Shown here piece by piece: positions 1-11,640 of a stretch of 64,000 nucleotides of DNA. The stretch spans positions 38,859,692 to 38,923,691 of the forward strand of contig OX411549.1 of the NCBI GenBank assembly GCA_948146395.1. The letters are read 5' to 3'. Within the stretch, counting starts at the first letter, position 1, and each line of letters starts with the position of its first letter. This stretch comes from Fragum whitleyi (taxonomy: Eukaryota > Mollusca > Bivalvia > Cardiida > Cardiidae). Under the pieces are notes generated by a model. It saw only the letters and a list, made by a program, of their open reading frames with translations, did no database searches and was not told where the DNA came from. The translations under genes were made by a program, and so were the position numbers.

Positions 1-420
1 TCAATCTACAAAATATCATTGTGATCGGGTGGAAAATATGAATTTTATGGGCAGAGGTCATTTCTCTATATGTTATATAGTGGAAAATTTGAAAATCATT
101 TTCTAAGAATCTAATATTTGGATATCTACCAAATTTCATTGGAATGATCCTTGAGTGACCCTTTATCAGTGCACCAAAAATTATTTTGATTGGATGAAAA
201 ATTTGTATTTTGTGGGCGGAGGTCATTTTTCAATATGTTAAATAGTGGAAACTATGAAAATCATTTTCTCAGAAAGTAACTGATGGATATCAATCAAACA
301 ATTTTTGTATGATCTTTGGGTGACCCATTATCATGCAGCCAAAAATTATTTTGATTTGATCAAAAATATGTTTTTTAAGAGCAGAGGTTTTTATATAGTT
401 GATACTTCGAAAATCATTTT
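1..420. repeat. Tandem repeat, about 166-bp unit, 2.5 copies
   Basis: A phrase of the form GG(A/T)NGAAAAATNTG followed by GGGC(A/G)GAGGTCATTT recurs at about 21, 187 and 353, a 166-bp spacing. Units are clearly diverged and hold no convincing coding frame. The array probably extends beyond the left edge of the window. Confidence 0.7.
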
Positions 421-526
421 CAACATCAGTAGAACCCCAAATATCTAAAAATCTAGTCAAAACATTATTAACTTTTACAAGAATTTCAAGCCTGTGGAGC
501 GACTCAAGCCATTCATGGCTTTCTAG

Positions 527-998
527 TTTCAAATTTCTTCGGCGGAATGGTTTGGCAGAAACATATCTAAATTTCAGCATAGGTCACCGGACAAGTTTTC
601 GAGAAAAAAGGCAATATTTCCAGTGACTGTACTCGAAAACAGCAACGCAGAAGGCATTAACATTTAATACTTCCACTTATTTGTATTTCTTACACCTATA
701 TCTTAATATCAATAAAACATAACATTAGACGTCTTTATACGAAGCAAATGGCGTTTACGGGATGGAAATCGGTCTACTATTTCCGAAAAAAATGGACAAT
801 AACTGATTTTGGTCCTTAAAAAGGTGTCGGCCCCTTGACGACGTCATGATGTCAACTCTACGTTATGAAATTCCTTTATAGACCGAAACATGAAAGCGGG
901 TACTTCAAAATTCAGTTTTATCGGATAAGGCATGATTTGCAGACAATTTAAAATTTGGACCTAAAACGGCCCTCTATGTGTCCGCAGTTACCTTAAAT
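527..998 (+). repeat. Dispersed repeat family 'R470', copy 1
   Basis: About 470 bp that recurs inverted at 12318-12775 and, more diverged, in direct orientation at 13182-13576. Shared blocks are CGGAATGGTTTGGCAG, GGTCACCGGACAA, ACTGTACTCGAAAACAGCAA, GGCCCCTT-GACGTCAT and CACATAGAGGGCC (as its complement here). Short frames in it are not conserved between copies, so it is not treated as a gene. It could be a non-autonomous transposon; termini are not resolved. Confidence 0.75.
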
Positions 999-1164
999 AA
1001 CCTTTTCAGAGTAAAAAGATATTAGATACATAATTATAACATGATTTAAATAACCTTTCCAGAGTAAAAAGATTGACGGATACCTCAAAATCACCGATCT
1101 GGTTCAACTCCGTAAAGTACCCCAGCCGTGCCTTCAGGATGTGAAAACTCTTGCAAACTTTTTA

Positions 1165-1198
1165 AGCTCACCTGAGCACAAAGTGCTTAAGGTGAGTT
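1165..1198. repeat. Subterminal hairpin of a bivalve-type repeat
   Basis: AGCTCACCTGAGCAC, AAA, then GTGCTTAAGGTGAGTT form a near-perfect stem. The same AGCTCACCTGAG / AGGTGAGCT end recurs near 29445, 30770, 31738, 38935, 39005 and 40520, marking the ends of a dispersed repeat group. Confidence 0.6.
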
Positions 1199-1431
1199 AT
1201 TGCGATGCTTCTATGTCCAGCACCCGTCGTCATCAACCACAATTCCACATCTTCTCACCTGAAATCTGGTCAGTCAATCTAGATGAAACTTGACAGGAAT
1301 GTTCCTTTGGTCAAGCTTCACCAAAGTTGTTAAAATTGAAATCAACCCTTAACTCTCATTGCTACAGTAATGTTACAGGGGAAAATTGTAAAATCATCTC
1401 TGAAACCAGAAGGTAGACAGCTTTCATTTTT

Positions 1432-1461
1432 AGCTCTGCTGGACAAAAGTCCAGCAGAGCT
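1432..1461. repeat. Perfect 13-bp inverted repeat with 4-nt loop
   Basis: AGCTCTGCTGGAC, loop AAAA, GTCCAGCAGAGCT. It lies just upstream of the GT/CTGT microsatellite and of the 160-bp array, so it is probably the start of that repeat element rather than a transcription terminator. Confidence 0.7.
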
Positions 1462-1485
1462 TTTGTCATGGCCTGGTGTCCATAG

Positions 1486-1518
1486 TGAGTGAGTGTGTGT
1501 GTCTGTCTGTCTGTCTGT
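1486..1518. repeat. Microsatellite (GAGT/GT)n(CTGT)n
   Basis: A run of GAGT, GT and then five CTGT units. Similar CTGT/CCGT tracts occur at 4297-4335 and, as the complement-like GACGGACGGAC tract, at 40443-40480. They are a regular component of the same repeat elements. Confidence 0.85.
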
Positions 1519-1539
1519 TAACTTTTTCTCTAAACGTCT

Positions 1540-2720
1540 TCTCAGAAACTACTGGTCAGAATATGACCAAGCTTCACAGGAATGATCCTTGGGACATGCT
1601 CCTTTAGATTTGTTCGTAAAATATGGATCCGGCTGATGACATGTGTTTTTTTACAGGCTAATATGTCCCTGATTAAGGGTCCCATATGGTGAAATATAAA
1701 AAAATTCTTCTTTATGAAACTGCTGTTTAGAATTTAGGATTGATGATTTATTTTAAGCTTAGGACCTGATCTTTTAGTTTTGATTAAGAAATTCTGATCA
1801 AGCTGATGACATGGGCTCTTCGGGCTGTTGCGTCAGTGAAAAAAGGTCCCATATGGTGAAATATAAAAATATCTTCTTCTCTGAAACTACTGGTTATAAC
1901 TCAACCAAACTTCAAAGTAATGATGCTTGTTCAGATTTTTTGGTAAACTTTTGGTGGGGCTAAGGAGTTGTCTCTATTGGATGTGGCGTCAATGAAAAGG
2001 GGTCCCATATGATGAAATATTAAAAAAATCTTCTTCTCTGAAACTACTGTTCAGAATTCAGTTGAACTTCACAGGAGCTTGGAACATACTTTTTCAGATT
2101 TGTTTGTAGAATTCTGATCGTGCAAATGTAATGGGCTCTATGGGCTGCCGTGTCACTGAAAAATGGTCCCATTTGATGAAACAAAAAATATTTTTTTTTC
2201 TGAAACTACTAGTCAGAATTCAATTAAACTTCTCAGGAATGATGCTTAAAACATGCCCTTTAAGATTTATTAGTTAATTTCTAATCAGGCTAATGACATT
2301 GGTTCTATTGGCTGTCGCGTCACTGAAAAATGGTCTGATTTGATGAAACATAAAAAAATCTTCTTCTCTGAAACTTCTGGTCAGAATCTTTTCAAACTTC
2401 TCGGGAATTATGCTCAGAACATGCCCTTTCAGATTTGTTTGTTAAATTCTGATCAGGCTTATGACAGTAGTTGTGTCACTGAAAAACGGGCCCATGTGAT
2501 GAAATATGAAAAAATCTTCTCTGATACTTCTGGTCATAATTCAACCAAACTTGACAGGAATGATACTTAGAACATGCTCTTTCAGATTGTTTGTAAAACT
2601 ATTATTAGACTTATTAGTAGGACTCAACGGGCTGTAAAGTAATGGAAAATGGCTGCATATGATGAAATACATCTACTGTTTATAATTCAATCAAACTTTA
2701 TATAAATGATCATGGAGACA
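1540..2720. repeat. Tandem array, about 155-168-bp units, six to seven copies
   Basis: The phrase CCCAT(A/T)TGATGAAA followed by ATCTTCTTCTCTGAAAC starts near 1681, 1849, 2004, 2167, 2335, 2490 and 2650, giving spacings of 168, 155, 163, 168, 155 and 160. Each unit also holds CAGATTTGTTTGTNAAATT and GGGCTCTATGGGCTG. The bivalve 'pearl'/Helitron-N class is known for about 160-bp core repeats. That assignment is an inference; no Helitron end was proven. Confidence 0.8.
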
Positions 2721-3600
2721 TTCTCTCTCAGATTTCCTTGTTATTCAAATTGTGCTATTTCCTTTTGCTCAATGGGAACTCTAGTCAGTATTCGCCATGC
2801 CATATTTTTTTTTCTCTGAAATCATTTATAGAATGATTTTTGCTGTGAATGGTCTTCAGATGGACGTCTCAAAGATTCTTGGTATTTAGCATTATGATAC
2901 TGTGCCATGGAAAAAGGGGCCTTCGGGTCCAAAATTTAGTTATATAGTTTGTAACATCTTCTAGTGGACCTCACTAAGATTTTCCTATAATACTCCTGGG
3001 GTCGTATTTAGGCTCTTTTTGGGCACATCCTGTTTAACATAAAAAATAAAGAGTGAATATCTTCAAAAGTCTTCTCCGAAACCAGAAGGGAGAAAGTTGT
3101 CATATTTGGTTTGTGTGGACCCCTACAACGGTTGTTCATATCATGACGCTTGGGCCGTATTTTTAATCGCTATCTTGGCTCATCCTAACACCGTAAAACT
3201 GGCTACGTTGATGATAGATGACTGTCAACTACGACATATTCAGTGAGTTGCGTTAAGTAGACGGTACGTCAAATATTTTTTTGTATGAGTAACAGGATCC
3301 GGTTTTACAAAGAAACATAGAGTGAAACTCTTCAAAATTATTCTGAGAATATTTGGTATGTAGCATTATCTAGTGGATCTCTGCTAAATTTATTCATATC
3401 ATGACCCCGGGGCCATACAAATAGCAAACAATCTTCTTATCTGAAGCTAGACAGCCTTCGTATTTGGCATGTAGCATCATCTAGTCATTATTTACTATAT
3501 TTGTTCATACCATGACCCAGGGGTCATTTCTGGACTCCGCCTTGGCACATCCCGTATTACAAAGAAGCAAATATTGAAAATCTTCTTTGAAACAAAAAAA
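2721..3600. repeat. Further diverged repeat units, no gene
   Basis: Units with GTAGCATTATCTAGTGGA, TTGTTCATATCATGACCC and GGCACATCC at about 2870-3060, 3110-3250, 3350-3440 and 3450-3570. The complement of the same unit (GGGTCATGATATGAATAAAC, GATGCTTCAT) appears at 38390-38690. No coding potential is seen. Confidence 0.6.
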
Positions 3601-3724
3601 ATATATATAAATAAATAAGTGAGTATGCAATTTGAAACAGGGCTATTGAATAATCCTCAATAAATTATCTACGGAGAAAAATCTACTTCAATCGAGATAA
3701 TACTCTGATTATACCTCCCATAAC

Positions 3725-4062
3725 GAAGTCCTCCCATGTCCTCTTCTCCCACAGTTTTAGATCAATTTTGCTGAAATTTTATCAGGCTGTTTCCCATCAT
3801 ATGGAGTTTTGCACCTGCAATTGTCATCCTGATCCAGTCATTAGTTTAAGAGTTATGCCACTTTGAACTTTTTAAGGAGGGGGGGGGGGGGACATAATTT
3901 TGTGTCCTCTTCTCCTCCCACAGTTCTGGACCAATTTTGCTGAAATTTTATCAGGTTGTTTCCCGTCATATGAAGTTGTTCACCTGCACTTTTTATCCCG
4001 AACCAGTCATTAGTTTCAGAGTTATGCCACTTTGGACTTTTTAAGGAGGGGGGGGGGGGGGA
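3725..4062. repeat. Two-copy tandem repeat, about 170 bp, with poly-G runs
   Basis: The phrase TTTTGCTGAAATTTTATCAG occurs near 3766 and 3936, and each unit ends in GTTATGCCACTTTG and a run of 10-12 G. The long G runs in otherwise AT-rich DNA are striking and polymorphism-prone. The frame over 4032-4337 is only repeat sequence. Confidence 0.8.
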
Positions 4063-4537
4063 GTTGTCAAAAGTTAAATTTGCAAAACTCAGTAACCATA
4101 AGGGGAGTTACCAAATTTGGTAAGAAACATCATCTTGTTGACCTCTGTTGTATTTATGATATCCGCTTTGATGGGGATTTCAATGGGCAGTATTCTTGTA
4201 TTGCAAATAACGGGACAAGTACCGTAGATTATATACTTTGTTCCTCAAGTTTATTATACTCCCAACCTACGAAGAAGAGGGGGGTATATTGGTTTCACCA
4301 TGTCTGTCTGTCTGTCCATCCGTCCGTCCATCCGTAAACCTTTTCGTTTCCGGACTCTAACTTGAGAACAAAGTGGTATACAATTATGAAACTTTATACA
4401 AATAATGCGTATGACCTAAGGAGTCGCCCTTTTATATTTGAGTCACATAGGTCAAAGGTCAAGGTCACTGTCAGCCTTTGTTCAATTCTCGTTTCCGGAC
4501 TCTAACTCGAGAACCAAGTGACCTAAAATCATGAAAC
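4063..4537. repeat. Dispersed repeat with CTGT/CCGT tract
   Basis: Contains the tract at 4297-4335 and twice the phrase CGTTTCCGGACTCTAACT(T/C)GAGAAC (about 4345 and 4490), each followed by an ATGAAACTTTATGCAAAT-type block. This is the upstream part of the repeat that is duplicated just downstream. Confidence 0.6.
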
Positions 4538-5592
4538 TTTATGCAAATGTTGCTTATAAACAAAGAAAGTGCCCTATTGTTTATTGGTCACATAGGTCAA
4601 AGGTCAAGTTTTTGTTCATTTTTCATTTTGAGACTCTAAAACAAAAACCAGGGCACCTAGAATCACGAAACTTCATGCAAATGCTGCATATGACCTCAAT
4701 ATTTGTTACAAACACATCCTGCCCAAATACTCCAAACAAGGTCAACACGAGAAATGGAGAGTCTATTCGTTCCAATTTTTTATTTACATGTTTCTAACTC
4801 TTTTTTAACCATAATACTTTATTTCAACATTGCATTTGTCGATTATAATGCAAAGTAAGAACAACTTGCTTCCTAACCGATGTAAAATTAAATCGGATGA
4901 AACAGATTTTCAACTTTACTTATATATTTGATAACGTAACAAGTTGTAGTAACGAGCTTTTGGAATAACACCGACAATATAAATCATTTTTTTTTATAAA
5001 ATAAATAATTTAAAAGATAGCATTAATAATGTGCATACAAACGATCTCTAAATTCATGTGAAAATTTATGCAAATGTTGCTTATAAACAAAGAAAGTGCC
5101 CTATTGTTTATTGGTCACATAGGTCAAAGGTCAAGTTTTTGTTCATTTTTCATTTTGAGACTCTAAAACAAAAACCGGGGCACCTAGAATCACGAAACTT
5201 CATGCAAATGCTGCATATGACCTCAATATTTGTTACAAACACATCCTGCCCAAATACTCCAAACAAGGTCAACACGAGAAATGGAGAGTCTATTCGTTCC
5301 AATTTTTTATTTACATGTTTCTAACTCTTTTTTAACCATAATACTTTATTTCAACATTGCATTTGTCGATTATAATGCAAAGTAAGAACAACTTGCATCC
5401 TAACCGATGTAAAATTAAATCGGATGAAACAGATTTTCAACTTTACTTATATATTTGATAACGTAACAAGTTGTAGTAACGAGCTTTTGGAATAACACCG
5501 ACAATATAAATCATTTTTTTTTTATAAAATAAATAATTTAAAAGATAGCATTAATAATGTGCATACAAACGATCTCTAAATTCATGTGAAAA
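4538..5592. repeat. 527-bp tandem duplication, two nearly identical copies
   Basis: Copy 1 is 4538-5064 and copy 2 is 5065-5592, starting at TTTATGCAAATGTTGC. The copies differ by two substitutions (about 4649/5176 and 4870/5397) and one T in a poly-T run. An identical 88-codon frame in each copy starts in repeat DNA and matches no family I recognise, so I do not call a gene. The near identity means a very recent duplication or an assembly artefact. Confidence 0.9.
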
Positions 5593-6370
5593 TTTGGTAA
5601 CAAAATGTCAGAAGTAAGTTTTTATGTTTTACCGTAATTCATTGTTTTAATTTGATTATTAATTCAGACACGCCCACTAGTCCTTTTTCAAATTGCATAT
5701 CTTATAATCGTTCACTGTTAAAAAAGTTAAAATCTCCATCCATTAAATTAAATTGCTTAATCAAACTGATAATGAATACAGGTATTTTTTTTTTATAACC
5801 AATGCATTCTGAGATAGCCTATGACGTAAAAAACTAATTGCCATTTCTTAAAGTGAGGCAAAAATCGTAATTCTAATGAATATAAAAAAGATCTTGAAAT
5901 AATAACAGAATAAAATATAAAATTTAAGCACTTTGTTTTTCATCGTCTGCGTAACAGCATACTGCCTCTTTACATATGCTGTCTGCGTCTGCATCCCTCT
6001 TTATTCTATATTGTATACGTTACTATATGTTCTACATTATCTGCGTTTTAAACCACCAACAATCTATAGGCCACAAATATGGCATAATCTTTATGAAACT
6101 TTTTCGGAATACTTTTCAGGTCACAAGGGTGACCCTTTGGAAAATAGGAAAAATCTTATAGATGTCACGGGAAAAGGGACCTTAAAGATATTTTTCTTGT
6201 TTACACAGAAGGCACAAATATGGCATAATCTTTATGAAACCTGATCAGAATTTTTTGCTAGGGGTAACAAGGATGAAAGCGGGAGGATCACGGGAAAGGA
6301 GAAAAAATGAAGTTCGATAACTTAAACATATCTTGTACAAGACAACCTTGCGAAATTTTCTTCCAAGTTC
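5593..6370. other. Gene-free stretch with one short direct repeat
   Basis: The phrase CACAAATATGGCATAATC followed by TTTATGAAAC occurs at about 6072 and 6212, 140 bp apart, each followed by a related GGTNACAAGG block. Nothing else is recognisable; the frames at 5933-6244 are made of this repeat. Confidence 0.55.
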
Positions 6371-6384
6371 AGTTCACATTTCAA

Positions 6385-6700
6385 ACTTCACCCTTCATGG
6401 TTCGCACATCATAGATACCACTTCATAGTTCACACTTCACACTTTATAGTTCACATTTCACACTTCAAACTTCACACTTCATATTTCACACTTCACACTT
6501 CAAAGTTTACTCTTCACTCTATAAACTTCATACTTCAAACTTCACAATTCATAGTTCAATGTTCACAGTTCACACTTCAAAGATATTATGTTTGAGGTGT
6601 GAAGTTTTAAGTTTGAATGTAAGAAATGTCACCACCAGTTCACGCTTCAGAGCTCACATTTCAAAGAAAATATGTTTGAAGTTAGAAGCGTGAAGTGTGA
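6385..6700. repeat. Minisatellite of TTCACACTTCA-like units
   Basis: About twenty imperfect decamers (TTCACACTTC, TTCAAACTTC, TTCATAGTTC) run from 6385 to 6585. They are followed at 6590-6700 by their complement (TTTGAGGTGTGAAGTTT, GAAGCGTGAAGTGTGAA), so the block is partly palindromic. Confidence 0.8.
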
Positions 6701-6719
6701 ATAAAAGAAGTCACCACCG

Positions 6720-7464
6720 GTCTTTCGTATAACACAGATGAACGTTTATAATTTCAAGGTTCCCAAATGTCCTCGATCTACGTGATCGTCACATAAACTG
6801 AACGATATACAATGGTGTTGATCGGAACTATATATAAAAGATAATTTCAATTTCTGTTACTGCGACATTATTAGCTAAACGGTTTCTTGTCTGGGTATAT
6901 GACGATTTTTCCCGGCTGGAAAAAATGATGTCACCCGAGCCGTATTTTTATTATACTGCAAAGAAAATTCCAGCATTTTCATTGGTTGATGTTGACGTGA
7001 CAAATATTGATATCTACGGCCGCTCCGGTATAAATGTAATAATTTCTTTAGAGGATTCGACGGGAACATAGACACAAATTCGAACCAGTAATGATTTTCT
7101 CGCTTCGCTGATATTACGACGCGAGTATACACATGCTACAGTAAAAGCGTGTTAGCTAAGAAGAAACAAACAAACAAAAAAAAAAAAAAAAAAGGATGAT
7201 ATAGGCATACATATGCCAAATAACAGTCTGTCTATTTAAAGTGGAAAATTTCTCACAGGTTCAGCCAAGAACTGCTGTCGTGTCAAAACATCGCGATATG
7301 TAGTAGTGTGGCGTCACAACTACACATGACGTCACTTTGTAAATGTTTACTTTTCATTCGGGGTGCATTGGGGGATATTGGTAGTTTCAAAGAAATCGGT
7401 AAATACCAAGGCCCTGAAAGACAAAAACAAATATTTAGTCTAAAACTTTAAAGTATGATTAATA
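6720..7464. other. Gene-free stretch with a MITE arm and a poly-A tract
   Basis: At 6879-6940 GGTTTCTTGTCTGGGTATATGACGATTTTTCCC is a diverged copy of the left arm of the MITE at 7465-7595. An uninterrupted run of 18 A occurs near 7174-7193 after CAAACAAACAA. The 85-codon minus-strand frame at 6875-7132 overlaps the MITE arm and is not supported. Confidence 0.5.
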
Positions 7465-7595
7465 CGGTTTCTTGCCTGGGTTTATGACGATTTATTCCCA
7501 GCAGTAAAAAGTGAGATCAAACCTCGCGTACGGCTCGGGTGAAACGAGTTTTTCCATCCGGGAATAAAATCGCCATTTACCCCAACGAGAAACCG
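7465..7595. mobile_element. Foldback MITE, 131 bp
   Basis: CGGTTTCTTGCCTGGG...GACGATTTATTCCC on the left pairs with GGGAATAAAATCGCC...AACGAGAAACCG on the right, giving arms of about 45 bp around a CGTACGGCTCGGGTG core. No TSD was identified. Confidence 0.65.
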
Positions 7596-7826
7596 AATAA
7601 CTGATAATTTAAGAAATTACAAGACAAAATTTTGATGCAATGCACCAAAGTAGGCCGCAAATTATTTGGTTATCATCAATGAATGATGTATTTTTCTTAT
7701 AAAAATATTTTTTTGCAAACAATACCTATCTAGATTTTAAAGGTTTTAACAACAATAATGGCCCTACTTTAGCATGCACACCCGGCTTAAATACACTAAG
7801 AGTACTTTACTTCAAAATATGCACAA
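7596..7826. other. No feature seen
   Basis: AT-rich sequence between the MITE and the foldback element. I see no gene or repeat structure in it. Confidence 0.5.
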
Positions 7827-10800
7827 TAGTCCGGCAGATATCTAGCTTTACCCGGAAGTAGGGTTCAAAGTTTTTTTCTTGACTGATTCTTGTAGCTAAG
7901 GCCTTCCCGAACAAGAATCTGGCTGATGACATCTTGTCATCATTGAGCATTTTGAGAAAATCGAGATGGCAGCCAGGACTATCGAATATTACACTAACAG
8001 CTCTGTAGATCACTATGACGACCTTTAAAGTGGTTTTTGTGTGTTTTATTTGCTGTTAAAGCTCGAATTTTAAAGTATATGGCACGATTAATAAATATTT
8101 TGACACTAAAAATTTGTATGGTAGTCAAGATAGCAGCCTAATTGAATTATTTAATGGCATTTAAAGTGTTTATTGACCCATGTGACATAAGTATCTATGG
8201 AATTGATTTAAGGGCTTATTCAGTAAACATTTGTCAGTGGTTTTATGTTTTATAAATATCAGGCTAGTGACAACTCTAATCTGTTGTTACATTAATTCTA
8301 GTTTTAAAGATGGCAGCCAGGAAAGAGAAGATGCTGAATTAAAAGTTTTCAATCGATAAATAAGAAGTTTTTTGCACCTGCATTAATGGTTTCAAGGCCA
8401 ATTTCAAAGTTGTTTTAAAAATTGATGCCCTAAATGATAGATAGCATTCGAGATGGCATTCGAGATGGCAGCCAAGAAAAACACTTTAAAGAAAGTTTGA
8501 GGTTGCAAAATTATATTAGAAAATGATTCATTTTTACTAATGGAAAAACAAGTCATCATTTTTTAATTAGAAAAGTTACATATGCAATATATAAAGTATT
8601 ATTGTGTTCAAAGATGACAGCCAATATTGCATAATTGTCGCATTTCTGTTGTTTTAAAATGTTTTGACAATTCAAGATATAGTATTTGCCAAATTCATGT
8701 GTAGACAATCACGTTTACTTGAAAATCTCTGCCAGAAAGACAGAAAGGAGACCAACAATACATCCTATAAACATGGATAACTAAAGGTATTTAGCACTAG
8801 AAAAAGTGGTAAATTCAAATTGCATGTTCACAACCGTTCAACATGTGATGTAAGCACGATGATTGACTATTCTGTGTTACCTGGTTGTATTGGGTAATGC
8901 TTAAAAGCATGCAATGTACTCCATGAATTTGTATTTGCGTGAATTGTAAGCTTTGTTCAAACAATATGTATGCGGAAAATAACTTGCATGCATGGTGACT
9001 AAAATGCTGATTTATGCACGGACCTCACATCCTCGAAATCGCAGTTGATTTATTCAAATCATCGCCAAAAGTTGATGATGCAGTACGGATGTAGCTGCGA
9101 AAAGTTGTCAAAAGTGTTAGTTCAAAAACACCCTCTTGTCTGTTCTTTAATTTGCATCTTCAATTTGTTGGCATTTGATATATGACGATTTGGCAACAGT
9201 ATTGTGGCTTTGCTGTATGGCTATACTTGTTTTCATATAGGCTCATAGAGTGACTAAAATGCTGATTTATGCAAGAACCTCACATCCTCGAAATCGCAGT
9301 TGATTTGTTGAAATCATCACCAAAAGTTGGCAAAAGGTTGTTAAAAGTGTTTTTGTTCAAATGCGCCATTTTGCCTGTCCTTATTTTCAATTTGTTGGCA
9401 GTTGATATATGGCAATTTGGTAACAGTATTGTAGCTTTACTTTACGGCTATAATTATTTTTATCTTTCTGTTCATGTAAAAATTATCAACTGGGATTAGT
9501 TATCAAATGAGCTGGCTAACAAAATCGTGAGTAAATTAAAATAGTTACAATAATGATATTGATATTTAAGAATATATGTACAGGTATTTCGTGCAACTCA
9601 AAATCATTGAAACACGCAGTAAACAAAAACACAACTATAACAAGACTATGTCGGAAGACATAGAACAAACATATTTCTTTAGGGTGACAAATTGTGTCTA
9701 TATTGTCAAGGCAAATAAATATTCAATTCTATACTCACATACAATAGAAAGCACCAAATTATATATTCTTATTTCTATTTAAATGCATCGGATTCGTTTA
9801 GAGCTCATTTTGAAAACACGTATTGATTAGAATTATACAGACATGTTTTGTCAACAAGTTCCTTGCATTGTCACAATAGTTCAAATAAATTTGATAATAA
9901 CTGGAAGGAAAAACAGCGAGGCTGCCATCTTCAAAATAAGATGTTTAAATACTTAACACCTGAATATAGTTATCAAAAATTGGATATTTAGTAGATATGT
10001 TTTTGCTATAATTTCATACTTATCGTTAAAGTATATGTATTCATAAATCACAAACTCTCTTAACAGACTGCCATCTCGACTGCCAAACTGAATTTCACTG
10101 TAAGATCATTATTTCCCTAACGTGCTCCAGCAGCAGATCAATACCACCATATTTTTACATGGTAGGGTGTATATAGCCATGTCAGATTAAAGTCGATTAA
10201 CTTATCTTAAATTTAGTTTTTTAGCTGTACATGTATCTTCAAATGTTTACAAAAAACATATACACCTTTAATTTCACAAGTAATTAAGCAGTTTTTCCAT
10301 TTGGCAGCCATCTTGACAAGTATACTTATTCTAATCTTCATTCAATGTGTTCATCACACAAGAACTTCAAATTGGCATCTTATCAGTTAAAATAAGTACA
10401 AAATTTAGACGAATTGTTAAATCATAGTAGCAAGTACATGTATGTTTTTTGTTGTCTTGGCTGCCATCTCGACTTTTTAAAAATGTTTCATGATGAAAAT
10501 GCACTATCCAGATTCTTGATAGACTAGTTCTTCCCTACTAGAAAAAGAGTTTACTGTAAAATGCCTTGCAAACTTTATGCATGAAATAAAAATTATGTGT
10601 TTCCTGGCTGCTATCTTCGGATTGAGGATTTTTATAACACTAGATGAGAGGTGTAACTATTCAGAAATGTTGAGGTCTTAAACAAGCTAACAAATCTATT
10701 TAGAAAACTCTTAAAGACTGAAACACATTTTTAAGATTCTTATATCTCGCATGGATCGAGAATAACTTAAAAAAACAACATTTTATATAATTTGTTTTGG

Positions 10801-11120
10801 CTGCTATCTTGAATAACAAACTCATAACTAATGTCATGTTATGCCTTTATTTAGTTACATAGCTTCAGGTCAATATCTTAACAATGAAATGACCACTAAA
10901 ATCAGTTTTATATTTCAAAGAGAGAAGTCTACGGAGGCGTTGGCTTGATTTTTGATAGTCCTGGCTGCCATCTCGATTTTTTTCAAAATACTAAATGATG
11001 ACAAGATGTCATCAACCAGATTCTTGTAGGGGAAGGCATTGGCTACAAGAATCAGTCAAGAAAAAAACTTTGAACCCTACTTCCAGGTTCAGCTAAAATA
11101 TGCCATATTTCTGCCGGACT
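7827..11120. mobile_element. Long foldback (inverted-repeat) element with mirrored motif arrays
   Basis: The outermost 185 bp (from AGTCCGGCAGA at 7827) recurs inverted at about 10955-11120 with roughly 90% identity, sharing GTAGGGTTCAAAGTTTTTTT, CTTGACTGATTCTTGTAG and GATGACATCTTGTCATCA. Inside, the left arm carries GATGGCAGCCA-like motifs at about 7965, 8123, 8310, 8460 and 8612. The right arm carries the complement TGGCTGCCATC at about 10962, 10795, 10607, 10456, 10303, 10068 and 9925. The spacings mirror each other (159/167, 186/188, 151/151, 151/153). There is no transposase; I infer a non-autonomous foldback transposon. Confidence 0.75.
8998..9490 (+). repeat. Direct duplication of about 250 bp at the centre of the foldback element
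   Basis: ACTAAAATGCTGATTTATGC, ACCTCACATCCTCGAAATC and CAATTTGTTGGCA(T/G)TTGATAT occur at 8998 and again at 9252. The copies are about 85% identical. The 76-codon frame at 9269-9499 exists only in the second copy, so I do not regard it as a gene. Confidence 0.8.
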
Positions 11121-11149
11121 ACAATGAATTACACATGATGGTAAAGTGA

Positions 11150-11640
11150 TTGCCCTTTTTAGCTTGTCTGTTTTCTAAGAAAACTTGAGGTATGGAGATC
11201 ATTTTAGCGGCGTTGGCATTGTTGTCGTTGACCTGTTGTTATTGAAGATATCTTCATAAAATTTAGCATGTATGTTCACTATCTCAAGAGCTATCCAGAC
11301 AATCAAGGGGGACAACTCTGAAAAAGGGTTTTTGTAAGAGTCCCTTTTTCCACTCAGCTTTTTGTATTCGAGCACCTACAGCCAAGCACAGCCAAGGGTT
11401 GCACCCAAAGGCGGTGCTCTTGTTAGAATAATATATTCACTCAACCTTCATGCTGATGTATGCGGAGTTATTCGAAGAAATGATCATAAAGAAAGAAAAT
11501 ACAGACTCAAAATAATAGCACAAACAATTCTGAAATCAGAACACGAGGCAAAAGATTCAAGTTATCATTCAATAGCTGTCATTCAAACTAGTACTAAGAC
11601 TGCACCTATTTGAAGGAAAAGGACCTACTTCGGTTGTCCA
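11150..11640. repeat. Dispersed repeat family, copy 1
   Basis: Shares GAAAACTTGAGGTATGG, ATGTATGTTCAC, TATCAAGGGGGA-like and GGCGGTGCTNTTGTT blocks with 33014-33330 in the same order. The 83-codon frame at 11362-11613 spans the shared GGCGGTGCT block and is not convincing as a gene. Confidence 0.6.

Noticed and set aside
1432..1461. Hairpin as a transcription terminator
   Set aside because: Stem-loop terminators of this kind are bacterial; here it is the end of a eukaryotic repeat element.
6385..6590. Possible CRISPR-like array
   Set aside because: Units are contiguous 10-mers with no unique spacers; it is a minisatellite.
6875..7132. 85-codon minus-strand frame
   Set aside because: It overlaps a foldback MITE arm (GTTTCTTGTCTGGG...) and shows no domain.
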